Assembly (NCBI GenBank): GCA_040387375.1
Contig: JAZKDW010000061.1
Coordinates: 1 to 26,309 of the forward strand
Length of the DNA stretch: 26,309 nt
DNA from: JAZKDW01 sp040387375
GTDB taxonomy: Bacteria; Pseudomonadota; Gammaproteobacteria; Burkholderiales; Burkholderiaceae_D
Reading direction: 5' to 3'
Shown here: positions 14,417-21,316 of the stretch, piece by piece
Numbering within the stretch: position 1 is the first letter of the stretch
Layout of the letters: each line of letters opens with the position of its first letter
Program-made: the position numbers and the translations under genes
Notes under the pieces: model-generated
The model's input: only the letters and a program-made list of their open reading frames with translations
Told to the model about the DNA's origin: nothing
Databases searched by the model: none

Positions 14417-14912
14417 ATGTCATCCTTGCCAGTGCACCGCTGCGCGTGCATCAAGTGCCGAGCGCGCAAGCCTCACCCGGATCGCGCCTATTACCAGCAA
14501 ATCAACCTGTTTCTCAGCCGCCTAAATGAACCGCAGCGGCGCTGGTACGCTGCTCTGGAAGCCATGCGTATCGGCCATGGCGGAAAACAACTGCTTGCAC
14601 AAATTACTGGCTTGAGCCCGACCACCATCCGGGGCGGATGCAGCGAACTCCAGTCGGGCCTGGCAGACTGCCTCAATAAGGGCTTGCGTGCTCCAGGCGG
14701 CGGTCGCCCGACGGTCGAAGTACAAGACCCCGTACTGGAGGACGCTTTGGAGAAGTTGCTGGCATCTGAAACTGCAGGCGACCCGATGGGGCGGCGTCCC
14801 AAGGCCAGGCGCACCTTGCAAATGTCACCGCCGGCATTCCAGCACTGTCGCTACAACGATTGGACATGGGTTGCAAAGATATGGGTATAGATTAGCGCGA
14901 AAGCGGGAATCC
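14417..14912 (+). pseudogene. ISAzo13-like transposase remnant, frameshifted
   Basis: The first 140 codons match the N-terminal part of ISAzo13-family transposases: LNEPQRRWYAALEAMRIGHG, then a helix-turn-helix ITGLSPTTIRGGCSELQSG, RAPGGGRPTVEVQDPVLEDALEKLL and ETAGDPM. The frame opened by ATG 14417 (AAGGAG 6 bases upstream) then leaves the family pattern and stops at 14890. The continuation LQRYGYRLARKR appears in another frame at 14871-14906, so at least one frameshift and some lost bases separate the parts. Nothing after about 14912 resembles the catalytic DDE region, so most of the gene is gone. This is a dead insertion-sequence fragment between the hydrolase operon and the DUF2237 gene. 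Confidence 0.75.
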
Positions 14913-15024
14913 AGGCTGAGCCTGCACTCCCCGATCGGCCGCCATCTTTGCATAGTCTCGCGCGACGTTGCCGGGAATGACATTCTGCGGTCAGCCTGTC
15001 ATGGCCTCCGACAAAATGGACAAT

Positions 15025-15426
15025 TCAAGAGTTCTTGCGTTCGTTGGTTTCTTTAGGGGGCAGGGCGCACGCTTGCAGTTCTTCCAACGTGACGAACTGA
15101 AGCGCCTTTTGATGTGTGCATTCCAGAACAACCACCGGGGCGACGCCGGCGCCAAACGCTTCTTTCCATCGAAGCGCGCACAGGCACCAGCGGTCTCCCG
15201 CTGTCAGTCCCGGAAACCGGTATTGAGGAATGGGTGTGCTCAGGTCATTGCCGCGGCTTTTTGAGAACGCTAAAAATTCATCGGTGACCTTGACGCAAAT
15301 GACATGCGAGCCTGTGTCATCCTCGCGCGTATTGCAGCATCCATCCCGGAAAAATCCCGTCACGGGATCGAAAGAACAGGCCATCAGGGGCGTGCCCAAC
15401 ACATTGAGGGCGCCTTGTATTGTCAT
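15025..15426 (-). CDS. DUF2237 family protein
   Basis: The product is a 133-residue cytoplasmic protein of the DUF2237 family, with function unknown. The family features are complete: LGTPLMACSFDPVTGFFRDG with Cys17 and Cys30-Cys31 following, VTDEFLAFSKSRGND (47-61), FPGLTAGDRWCLCALRW (71-87) and FGAGVAPVVVLECTHQKALQF. The conserved Cys, Asp and Trp residues suggest a metal or redox site, which is inference. The ATG at 15426 overlaps the stop of the upstream phosphatase by 4 bases, and a GGAG lies 6 bases before it, so the two are co-expressed. A strongly diverged second copy is at 10345-10707. The last dozen residues are charged and probably disordered. Confidence 0.9.
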   Translation of the reverse strand: MTIQGALNVLGTPLMACSFDPVTGFFRDGCCNTREDDTGSHVICVKVTDEFLAFSKSRGNDLSTPIPQYRFPGLTAGDRWCLCALRWKEAFGAGVAPVVVLECTHQKALQFVTLEELQACALPPKETNERKNS

Positions 15427-15899
15427 GGTGAACTCCGTAGTGTGCGGTGATGCTGGATCAGGCCATTGACGCCGTCTTCCACGAGGTCGAGGACGTATTC
15501 AAAGTCCTTGTGATGGCCGTAGTATGGATCGGGCACGGCAGCCGCGCTGCTGGTTTGAAAAAACTCGGCGAAGCGCCTGACTTTCTTGCGGTAGGGCTGT
15601 GGGCACAACGCCTCGGCCAGGGCCTGGTTGTCCCAGTCCATGGTCAGTATCAAGTCGAAGTCTTCGAAATCCCGCCCAGTGATCTGTCGCGCTCTCAGGC
15701 CCGACAAGTCAACTCCCCGCAACCTGGCGTGATTCTGGCTTCTCTCGTCCGGGGCGGAGCCAGGATGATAGTTGTGCGTTCCTGCCGAGTCAATATGGAT
15801 TTCCCCAGCCAGCCCTTCCTGGTGCACGCGATGGCGCATGACTCCCTCTGCGGTAGGGCTGCGACAAATATTGCCCATGCAGACAAACAGAATTTTCAT
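15423..15899 (-). CDS. Low-molecular-weight protein tyrosine phosphatase
   Basis: The product is a 158-residue phosphatase of the low-molecular-weight tyrosine phosphatase family. The P-loop C7-MGNICRS (C-x5-R, with Arg13) is at the extreme N-terminus and the general acid is Asp124 in VPDPYYG, both at the usual positions for the family. The start ATG at 15899 is preceded by AAGG; the in-frame upstream extension to 16031 would add unrelated residues and is rejected. Bacterial members act on tyrosine kinases of polysaccharide export (Wzb/Etp type) or are general phosphatases. There is no kinase or capsule gene here, and the size is that of stand-alone enzymes. It is coupled by ATGA overlap with the DUF2237 gene. 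Confidence 0.94.
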   Translation of the reverse strand: MKILFVCMGNICRSPTAEGVMRHRVHQEGLAGEIHIDSAGTHNYHPGSAPDERSQNHARLRGVDLSGLRARQITGRDFEDFDLILTMDWDNQALAEALCPQPYRKKVRRFAEFFQTSSAAAVPDPYYGHHKDFEYVLDLVEDGVNGLIQHHRTLRSSP

Positions 15900-16165
15900 G
15901 GCTTGCCTTGTGATTTTGTCGTGACTGAATCCGCCGCCTATCTGGTGAACTGCAGGCAAGTTCTTGCTTGAGACAGGCATGAACCGGATTTTTGCGTGGT
16001 ACTGAGTAGATAAAATTGAATGTTTGATCATCTGAATGGATTGTATCCGTGGAAATGGCAGATTACAAACTGGCCGGGTACTTCGCTTTCTTCCTTCGGC
16101 AGAAGAGGCAAAACTAGGTCACAATTTGCCAGTGAATATCGGCGGCTTATCCGGATAGGGAAAGT

Positions 16166-17614
16166 ATGAACGAACAGGTTGCCAGAGATGTGGTGTTGGT
16201 GCGTGCGATAGAAACCGCGGATCAGAAGCATGAGATCCTTAGCCAGGACGACCGCAAGTACGCCAGCCGCAGCGCGAAAGAACTGGCGCAATGGCAGGCT
16301 TCGGATAACAAGTCGGAAGCGAGCGCAGAGCATTTCCTGCAGCATCGCGCCGAGCAAATCCTGAAGCGGCTTTCCGAGCGGATGCCGTCGCTTGCGGGGT
16401 TCCTGCAGCGGCGAAATGTCTTTGGCAGGAGTCTGGCATTCCTGCCATTCCTGGCGCTGCTGGCAGGCGTTGCGCTGGACAGGATCGCCGACCCGCACCG
16501 CGTCGATCTGTTGTCGGCGCCGCTGTTGCTGATCATAGGCTGGAATCTGCTGGTCTATGTCGGGATGATCATCTGGCTATGCATGCCCGCCGCAAAACGG
16601 CGCCCGGGCGGTCTGGTTCGCCTGCTGAGCGCAGGCGGCAAGAAATTGCCACGTAAACTGCCGCACACATTGTCGGCCGCGCTGATTGCATTCACCACGG
16701 AGTGGACGCAACTGAGCAGCAAGCTCGCCGCTGCAAGCATCAGCCGTACGGTGCATCTGAGCGCGGCGCTGTTTGCGTTCGGCGCGATACTGTCGCTCTA
16801 TGCGCGTGGTTTCCTGTCGCAGTATGCCGCGGGATGGGAAAGCACATTTCTTGATGCCGGTCAGGTGCATGGGATTTTATCCATCCTGTTTGCGCCGGCC
16901 ATTGCGGTCTTTCAACTCCAGGGATTTTCGATCGCGGACATCGAAGCGCTGCGATTCGGGCAGGTCACTTCACCGGCAGGCGGCGCCCGCTGGGTGCATC
17001 TGTATGCCGCAACCCTGGCCTTGCTGGTGGCGTTCCCGCGCATGCTGCTTGCCGCCATTTCCCATGTCAAGGCGAAGAGACTGGCCAAACACTTTCCGCT
17101 TGACCTGAAGCATCCTTACTTTCGCAAACTGACTGCGCCGCTTCAAAATCGTCAGGAAACGCTGCGCGTGCTGCCGTACAGTTTCACGCTGGATGAAGCG
17201 CGCGATAAAGGCCTGACCGTCTTTGCCCGGACGCTGTTAGGAGAACAGGCGCGTGTCATGTTGCGTCCGCCTGCCGCTTACGGCGAAGAGCCGCAAGACG
17301 CGCTGCGCGATACCCGGCTGGATGACCCCAACGTCACGATGACAGCGGTACTCTTCAATTTGTCCGCTACACCGGAAAAGGAAAATCATGGCGCCTTTCT
17401 CGACTATCTGGTGCGTCAATCGCCGCGCGGCCTTTCCGTGCTGATCGACGAGTCCGCTTATCTCGAGCGGCTTGGCCGGCAAGACGGCGACCAGGCGAGA
17501 ATAGAGGAGCGGGTCGCGTTGTGGCAGCAGTTTTGCAGCTTTCACAAGGCGCCTGCGACCATTGTCAACCTGATCGATCCCGGCGCCGGATTGAACCAAT
17601 CGGCGGCGCCATGA
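16166..17614 (+). CDS. DUF2868 membrane protein
   Basis: The product is a 482-residue inner-membrane protein of the DUF2868 family, with unknown function. It has an N-terminal cytoplasmic region (1-85) rich in charged helices. About four or five hydrophobic segments follow (roughly 88-106, 117-140, 196-213, 233-250 and 276-297), and then a soluble C-terminal domain of about 180 residues. The RBS is AGGG, 6 bases before the ATG. The stop overlaps the ATG of the next gene by 4 bases (ATGA, 17611-17614). That gene encodes a GTPase of the DUF3482 family; DUF2868 and DUF3482 genes are often found paired in proteobacteria. A membrane anchor or effector for the GTPase is a reasonable inference. The gene is divergent from the phosphatase with a 266-base gap. 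Confidence 0.88.
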   Translation: MNEQVARDVVLVRAIETADQKHEILSQDDRKYASRSAKELAQWQASDNKSEASAEHFLQHRAEQILKRLSERMPSLAGFLQRRNVFGRSLAFLPFLALLAGVALDRIADPHRVDLLSAPLLLIIGWNLLVYVGMIIWLCMPAAKRRPGGLVRLLSAGGKKLPRKLPHTLSAALIAFTTEWTQLSSKLAAASISRTVHLSAALFAFGAILSLYARGFLSQYAAGWESTFLDAGQVHGILSILFAPAIAVFQLQGFSIADIEALRFGQVTSPAGGARWVHLYAATLALLVAFPRMLLAAISHVKAKRLAKHFPLDLKHPYFRKLTAPLQNRQETLRVLPYSFTLDEARDKGLTVFARTLLGEQARVMLRPPAAYGEEPQDALRDTRLDDPNVTMTAVLFNLSATPEKENHGAFLDYLVRQSPRGLSVLIDESAYLERLGRQDGDQARIEERVALWQQFCSFHKAPATIVNLIDPGAGLNQSAAP

Positions 17615-19077
17615 ACAACACGCCGGTCGACATCCAGTTTGCGCTGATTTCGCACACCAATAACGGCAAGACCACGCTTGCGAGGACCTTGACCGGCATC
17701 GATGTCGGTGAAGTCCGCGATGCGGCCCACGTCACCGTCCTGTCCGAGTCGCATGTGTTGTTGACGACCACGGAGGGCGACTCCCTGCAGTTGTGGGATA
17801 CGCCCGGCTTCGGCGATTCCGTGCGTCTGCTCAAACGCCTGGGCATGTCCGGCAATCCCATAGGCTGGTTCCTGCGCGAGGTACTGGATCGGTTTCGCGA
17901 CCGTCCCTTCTGGTTAAGTCAGCAGGCGCTGCGCACGGCAAGAGATGCCGCCGATGTGGTGCTGTATCTGGTCAACTCATCCGAAAATCCGAACGACGCC
18001 GGTTACCTTGCCGCGGAGATGAAAATACTGGAATGGCTGGACAAGCCCGTGGTGGTGCTGTTGAACCAGATGGGCCCGCCTCGTCCGGCACAGGAAGAGC
18101 ATGCGGAGCGGACTCGCTGGAGCCAGCATCTCGGTCAATACCGGATCGTCCGCGAGGTGCTGGCACTGGATGCGTTTGCCCGCTGCTGGGTGCATGAGCG
18201 GGTCTTTTACGAAGCGGTCGGCAAGCTCATTGCGGAGCCAAAGGCAGAGGGATACGCGCGGCTGTTTGCATCCTGGGAAGCGTTCAATGCGCAGCGATTT
18301 CATGAGGCAATGCGCCTGACAGCACATCAACTCGTTGCGGCGGCACAAGACAGGCAGCCGATCGACGCCGAGAATAAAACCTTGGTCAAATCCGCCTTGA
18401 AAGCCGTTGGCCTGAATAAGGGCGGCCACCAGCGCCGCCACGACAAGGCGATGAACAGCATGGTCGAGCGGCTCGAACGCAGCATCAGCCAAACGACTTC
18501 ACACTTGCTGGTGGCGCATCAGCTTGACCCGAGAGAGGCAGGCAAGATCAACGCGAGGGTGCAAGACAATTTCATCGTGCGCGCCCCGATCGACAAGGCG
18601 CAGGCAGGTTTGCTCGGTGCGGTCATCTCCGGCGCGGCGACAGGCCTTTCTGCCGATCTGATGGCAGGCGGCCTGACTTTGGGAGCCGGTGCGCTGCTTG
18701 GCAGTGTGGTCGGCGGGTTGACATTCGCGGGCGCCGCGTGGGGGTTCAATTCGGTAACCGATCGGGATCAGCCGACCGTGCAATTCACGGACGCGTTTCT
18801 CCGCTCCTTGGTTGTCGCAAGCATATTGCGCTATCTGGCAGTCATCCATTTTGGCCGGGGGCGGGGCAATTTTGTGGAGAGTGAAGCGCCGGCATTCTGG
18901 CAAAATGAAGTGGAGCAAGCCGTCGCCAGCCACGATGACGCGTTAAGCGATTTATGGCCGGCGGTGCGTGCTGACACCGGCTTCGATGACGCGTGTAAAA
19001 GGGGGCAGGCGATTATTGCTTCGATTGCTTCCCAAACCTTGAGCCGGCTGTATCCGGATACGGTGATCGGGTTCTAG
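17611..19077 (+). CDS. DUF3482 GTPase-like protein
   Basis: The product is a 488-residue GTP-binding protein with a TRAFAC-type G domain at the N-terminus and the DUF3482 region behind it. The P-loop is SHTNNGKTT (14-22), where Ser replaces the first Gly of GxxxxGK[ST]. Further elements are DTPGF (63-67) and LLNQMG (151-156) in place of NKxD, which would weaken the usual guanine specificity. Residues 333-378 are a glycine- and alanine-rich hydrophobic hairpin (LLGAVISGAATGLSADL, then GALLGSVVGGLTFAGAAWG) that could insert into a membrane. The start is at ATG 17611, overlapping the DUF2868 stop; an upstream frame reaching 17521 lies inside that gene. The physiological role is unknown. The pair is probably one membrane-linked system. 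Confidence 0.88.
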   Translation: MNNTPVDIQFALISHTNNGKTTLARTLTGIDVGEVRDAAHVTVLSESHVLLTTTEGDSLQLWDTPGFGDSVRLLKRLGMSGNPIGWFLREVLDRFRDRPFWLSQQALRTARDAADVVLYLVNSSENPNDAGYLAAEMKILEWLDKPVVVLLNQMGPPRPAQEEHAERTRWSQHLGQYRIVREVLALDAFARCWVHERVFYEAVGKLIAEPKAEGYARLFASWEAFNAQRFHEAMRLTAHQLVAAAQDRQPIDAENKTLVKSALKAVGLNKGGHQRRHDKAMNSMVERLERSISQTTSHLLVAHQLDPREAGKINARVQDNFIVRAPIDKAQAGLLGAVISGAATGLSADLMAGGLTLGAGALLGSVVGGLTFAGAAWGFNSVTDRDQPTVQFTDAFLRSLVVASILRYLAVIHFGRGRGNFVESEAPAFWQNEVEQAVASHDDALSDLWPAVRADTGFDDACKRGQAIIASIASQTLSRLYPDTVIGF

Positions 19078-19193
19078 GACGATGCGGGCTCTGCAGGCCT
19101 GAGCACCCACCCGGAACGAGTTTTGGGGGTTGACACAATAAGTAAATGTTTCTTCACCTGGTTGCAGGGTTAGTTCATACCTACAATTTTCAG

Positions 19194-19212
19194 TGAAACT
19201 GGCTCAGTTTCA
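19194..19212. terminator. Hairpin between convergent genes
   Basis: A perfect 7-bp stem (TGAAACT paired with AGTTTCA) with a 5-base loop lies 117 bases after the GTPase stop and 75 bases after the end of vapC on the other strand. No T-run follows on either side, so a bidirectional terminator is only a possibility. Confidence 0.35.
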
Positions 19213-19286
19213 TGTGATCGTCATCAGCCTTGCCGATCGCAGCACTACATTGTTTTCAATATGGTTCTGATCCATCACATTTTCCG

Positions 19287-19718
19287 TTAATGCATCAAAT
19301 AAATTGGGACGCCACTTTTCTTGGCAGCTTTGCGCAAATTTTTATCCAATGTGGCAATTGGAAGATTGCGCCGCCTTGCCAGCTCAAGGTACTGGGCGTC
19401 ATACCCGGACAACTTGAATTCGCGTGAAACGGCTGCCACGGCCAGCTGCGTTCCAGCCGGCGAGGCTGGATCAAGGCTAATAGGCAATTGCCCTAGTTGG
19501 TAGACAAAACCTGCCAACGCCGATTCGCCCAACTTGCCATCGTCTTCATAGCATCGCAGAACATGGATCGTCTCTGTGTACCAAAGCCCTGGTACCAGGG
19601 CCGCCGATCCTTCCAGCGAATCCAGCACTTGGTCAGCGTATGCCCGGTCAGCAGGAGATCCATCTTGGAGTGCCCAGCGAATGGAAACTGAGTTATCCAG
19701 AACAAATTCTCCAGCCAT
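19287..19718 (-). CDS. vapC: VapC-type PIN-domain ribonuclease toxin
   Basis: The product is a 143-residue PIN-domain protein, a metal-dependent RNase toxin. The four acidic residues expected in the active site are present: Asp8 (VLDNS), Glu49 (YTET), Asp107 (SGYDAQY) and Asp125 (ATLDKN). The YDAxYLELA and PIATLDKNL blocks are typical of VapC. Length and domain cover are complete. Its ATG (19718) shares one base with the stop codon of the antitoxin gene upstream (TAATG), so translation is coupled. Targets of VapC enzymes include initiator tRNA and the sarcin-ricin loop; which one applies here cannot be told. The gene ends convergent with the DUF3482 gene. Confidence 0.93.
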   Translation of the reverse strand: MAGEFVLDNSVSIRWALQDGSPADRAYADQVLDSLEGSAALVPGLWYTETIHVLRCYEDDGKLGESALAGFVYQLGQLPISLDPASPAGTQLAVAAVSREFKLSGYDAQYLELARRRNLPIATLDKNLRKAAKKSGVPIYLMH

Positions 19719-19954
19719 TACCGCCGCCCCCTCAGACGCATTTCGTTGTATTCCGCCTCAGTAGTCACTCCTGAACGCAATGCCCGGATTGCCAAGATCG
19801 CAGTTTTTGTTTGCTCAACAGAGCGCCTTGCACTCGGCACCAAGTCCGCGACAGGCTCGCCTCGATTTGTGATTGTGACACGCTCCCCTTGCTGAACCTG
19901 CTTGATCAATTCAGGCAGTTTCGTTTTAGCTTCATAAACTCCGTATTCCCGCAT
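19718..19954 (-). CDS. Phd/YefM-type antitoxin
   Basis: The product is a 78-residue antitoxin of the Phd/YefM family: YGVYEAKTKLPELIKQVQQGERVTITNRGEPVADLVP is the DNA-binding and dimerisation domain, and the following helical 35 residues would wrap the toxin. The ATG at 19954 has AAGGAG 5 bases upstream; an upstream start at 19978 would remove that good spacing. The gene precedes vapC with a 1-base overlap. A Phd-type antitoxin with a PIN toxin is a known combination. A 31-bp perfect palindrome (19984-20014) lies 30 bases before the start and is the likely operator. Confidence 0.92.
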   Translation of the reverse strand: MREYGVYEAKTKLPELIKQVQQGERVTITNRGEPVADLVPSARRSVEQTKTAILAIRALRSGVTTEAEYNEMRLRGRR

Positions 19955-19983
19955 TACAACTCCTTGAAGGGAAATCATTTCAA

Positions 19984-20014
19984 TTGATCTAGTCTATACA
20001 CTAGACTAGATCAA
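19984..20014. promoter_or_regulatory. 31-bp palindromic operator of the vapC operon
   Basis: Two perfect 13-bp inverted arms (TTGATCTAGTCTA and its complement) flank a TACAC spacer. The symmetry contains a repeated CTAG and TAGAC, and on the minus strand a TATAGA in the right arm could be the -10 box. Antitoxin binding would therefore cover the promoter, the usual arrangement for toxin-antitoxin autoregulation. Confidence 0.8.
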
Positions 20015-20194
20015 GGCAAGTACCTGAATTGCAACGGAGAGCATTTCTTTTGGTGTCCTGGCTTGTTGAATATCGCGTCGGATTGATCCACCATCCTGCT
20101 TCTCGATCTGTGACACGTCGTCGTGTCCGATGCTGAAATCACATCGATCGGCGAAAATTGAGGTCTCCCGGTTTCTGGCGGCATTGAATAGCAT
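20006..20194 (-). CDS. Short hypothetical frame, 62 codons
   Basis: The frame starts at an ATG (20194) and stops inside the palindrome of the vapC operon. The encoded peptide (with ETSIFADRCDFSIGHDD and IRRDIQQARTPKEML) has a sensible mix of acidic and basic residues and no low complexity, but I do not recognise it. It could be the 3' end of an inactivated gene, since no ribosome site is seen before the ATG. It lies between vapC and the tctC gene at 20231, which starts in the opposite direction. Confidence 0.3.
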   Translation of the reverse strand: MLFNAARNRETSIFADRCDFSIGHDDVSQIEKQDGGSIRRDIQQARTPKEMLSVAIQVLALI

Positions 20195-20230
20195 CCATTA
20201 CTTCCAAAATCAATAAACGAAGGACACGTA

Positions 20231-21214
20231 ATGAAACTACGATTCGCCGCAGTCCTGGCCGCAAGCATTGGCCTCTGTTCAGGCCTGGTCGCCGGGCATA
20301 GCTGGGCCCAATCCTTTCCCTCGCAATCCGTGCGTATCATCTCCCCATTCCCTACGGGCAGCGGGCCGGACGTGATGGCCCGCATCGTGGGCGAGCGCCT
20401 AGGCGCCGCCTGGAAGCGCCCGGTGTTGATTGATGCGCGGCCGGGCGCCAACGGTTTCCTCGCTGCCGGCGCGGTAAAGCAGGCGGCCCCGACGGGTCAT
20501 GACTTGCTGCTCGCCGATGTGGGTCATCTGGCCATCAGCCCGTCGCTGTTCAAAAGCCTGCCCTACGATCCCAAAGCGGATTTTGTACCTGTCGGCGGTT
20601 TTTACCGCACCTCGTTTTTCATTGTGGTCGGCGCCAATAGTCCGATTCGCTCCGCCAGGGACCTGATCGCAGCGGCGGCTGTCGCGCCGGGAAAAATTAC
20701 CTATGGTTCCAATTCGGTGGGCGGTCCGCTGCACTTGGGCGCGGCACAAGTTGAGGCGGCCACCGGGACGAAGATGCTGCATGTGCCCTACAAGGAAATT
20801 TCGCAGTTGTACCTGGGGGTTTCCACCGGTGAAGTGGATTGGGCCATGGGCAGCCTTGCCAGCGCCGGCCCCTTGCTGAAAGCGGGTAAACTCCGGCTCG
20901 TTGCCGTGGCGGACACGGCGCGCTCCACCGTCTATCCCGAGGTGCCGACGTTTGAAGAGTCTAGCGGGCTGAAGGGGGTGGTTGCGCGTACCTGGGTGGC
21001 GCTGCTGGCGCCCAAAGGCACTCCTGCGGCAACGATCAGCTTCCTCAACAGCAGTCTCAACGACGTGCTGAAGCAGGCCGAGGTGATCGAGAAATTTTCC
21101 ACTTTCGGCTTTGTTCCCTATACGACCGCACCGGCGGCCATTTCAACGCTCATCAATAGCGAAACCGTGTTTTATGCGGACATGGTAAAGCGTACCGGCG
21201 CGAGCGTTCAATAG
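20231..21214 (+). CDS. TctC/Bug-family periplasmic binding protein
   Basis: The product is a 327-residue Bug/TctC solute-binding protein. It has a Sec signal peptide (MKLRFAAVLAASIGLCSGLV, cleavage near SWA-Q). The typical opening is VRIISPFPTGSGPDVMAR, followed by RPVLIDARPGANGFLAAGAV, GHLAISPSLFKSLPYDPKADFVPVG and MLHVPYKEISQLYLGV. AAGGA lies 7 bases before the ATG. As with the copy at 12527 no membrane partner is present. The flavin monooxygenase gene starts 102 bases downstream in the same direction, so an aromatic acid ligand feeding that enzyme is plausible but not proven. The two TctC proteins in the window are clearly different in sequence. Confidence 0.94.
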   Translation: MKLRFAAVLAASIGLCSGLVAGHSWAQSFPSQSVRIISPFPTGSGPDVMARIVGERLGAAWKRPVLIDARPGANGFLAAGAVKQAAPTGHDLLLADVGHLAISPSLFKSLPYDPKADFVPVGGFYRTSFFIVVGANSPIRSARDLIAAAAVAPGKITYGSNSVGGPLHLGAAQVEAATGTKMLHVPYKEISQLYLGVSTGEVDWAMGSLASAGPLLKAGKLRLVAVADTARSTVYPEVPTFEESSGLKGVVARTWVALLAPKGTPAATISFLNSSLNDVLKQAEVIEKFSTFGFVPYTTAPAAISTLINSETVFYADMVKRTGASVQ

Positions 21215-21316
21215 TGAACCGGCAATGCGGTCACTCAATCTGCGTTGTGCAAGACAGCGATGGCAGCGTTCGGGTGACCGCAAAGATGCAGACTAAAACG
21301 AATTAAGGTTCTCACC

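Noticed and set aside
15900..16031. N-terminal extension of the tyrosine phosphatase.
   Set aside because: The P-loop Cys should be near residue 7-12 in this family; the extension has no family pattern and ATG 15899 has its own ribosome site.
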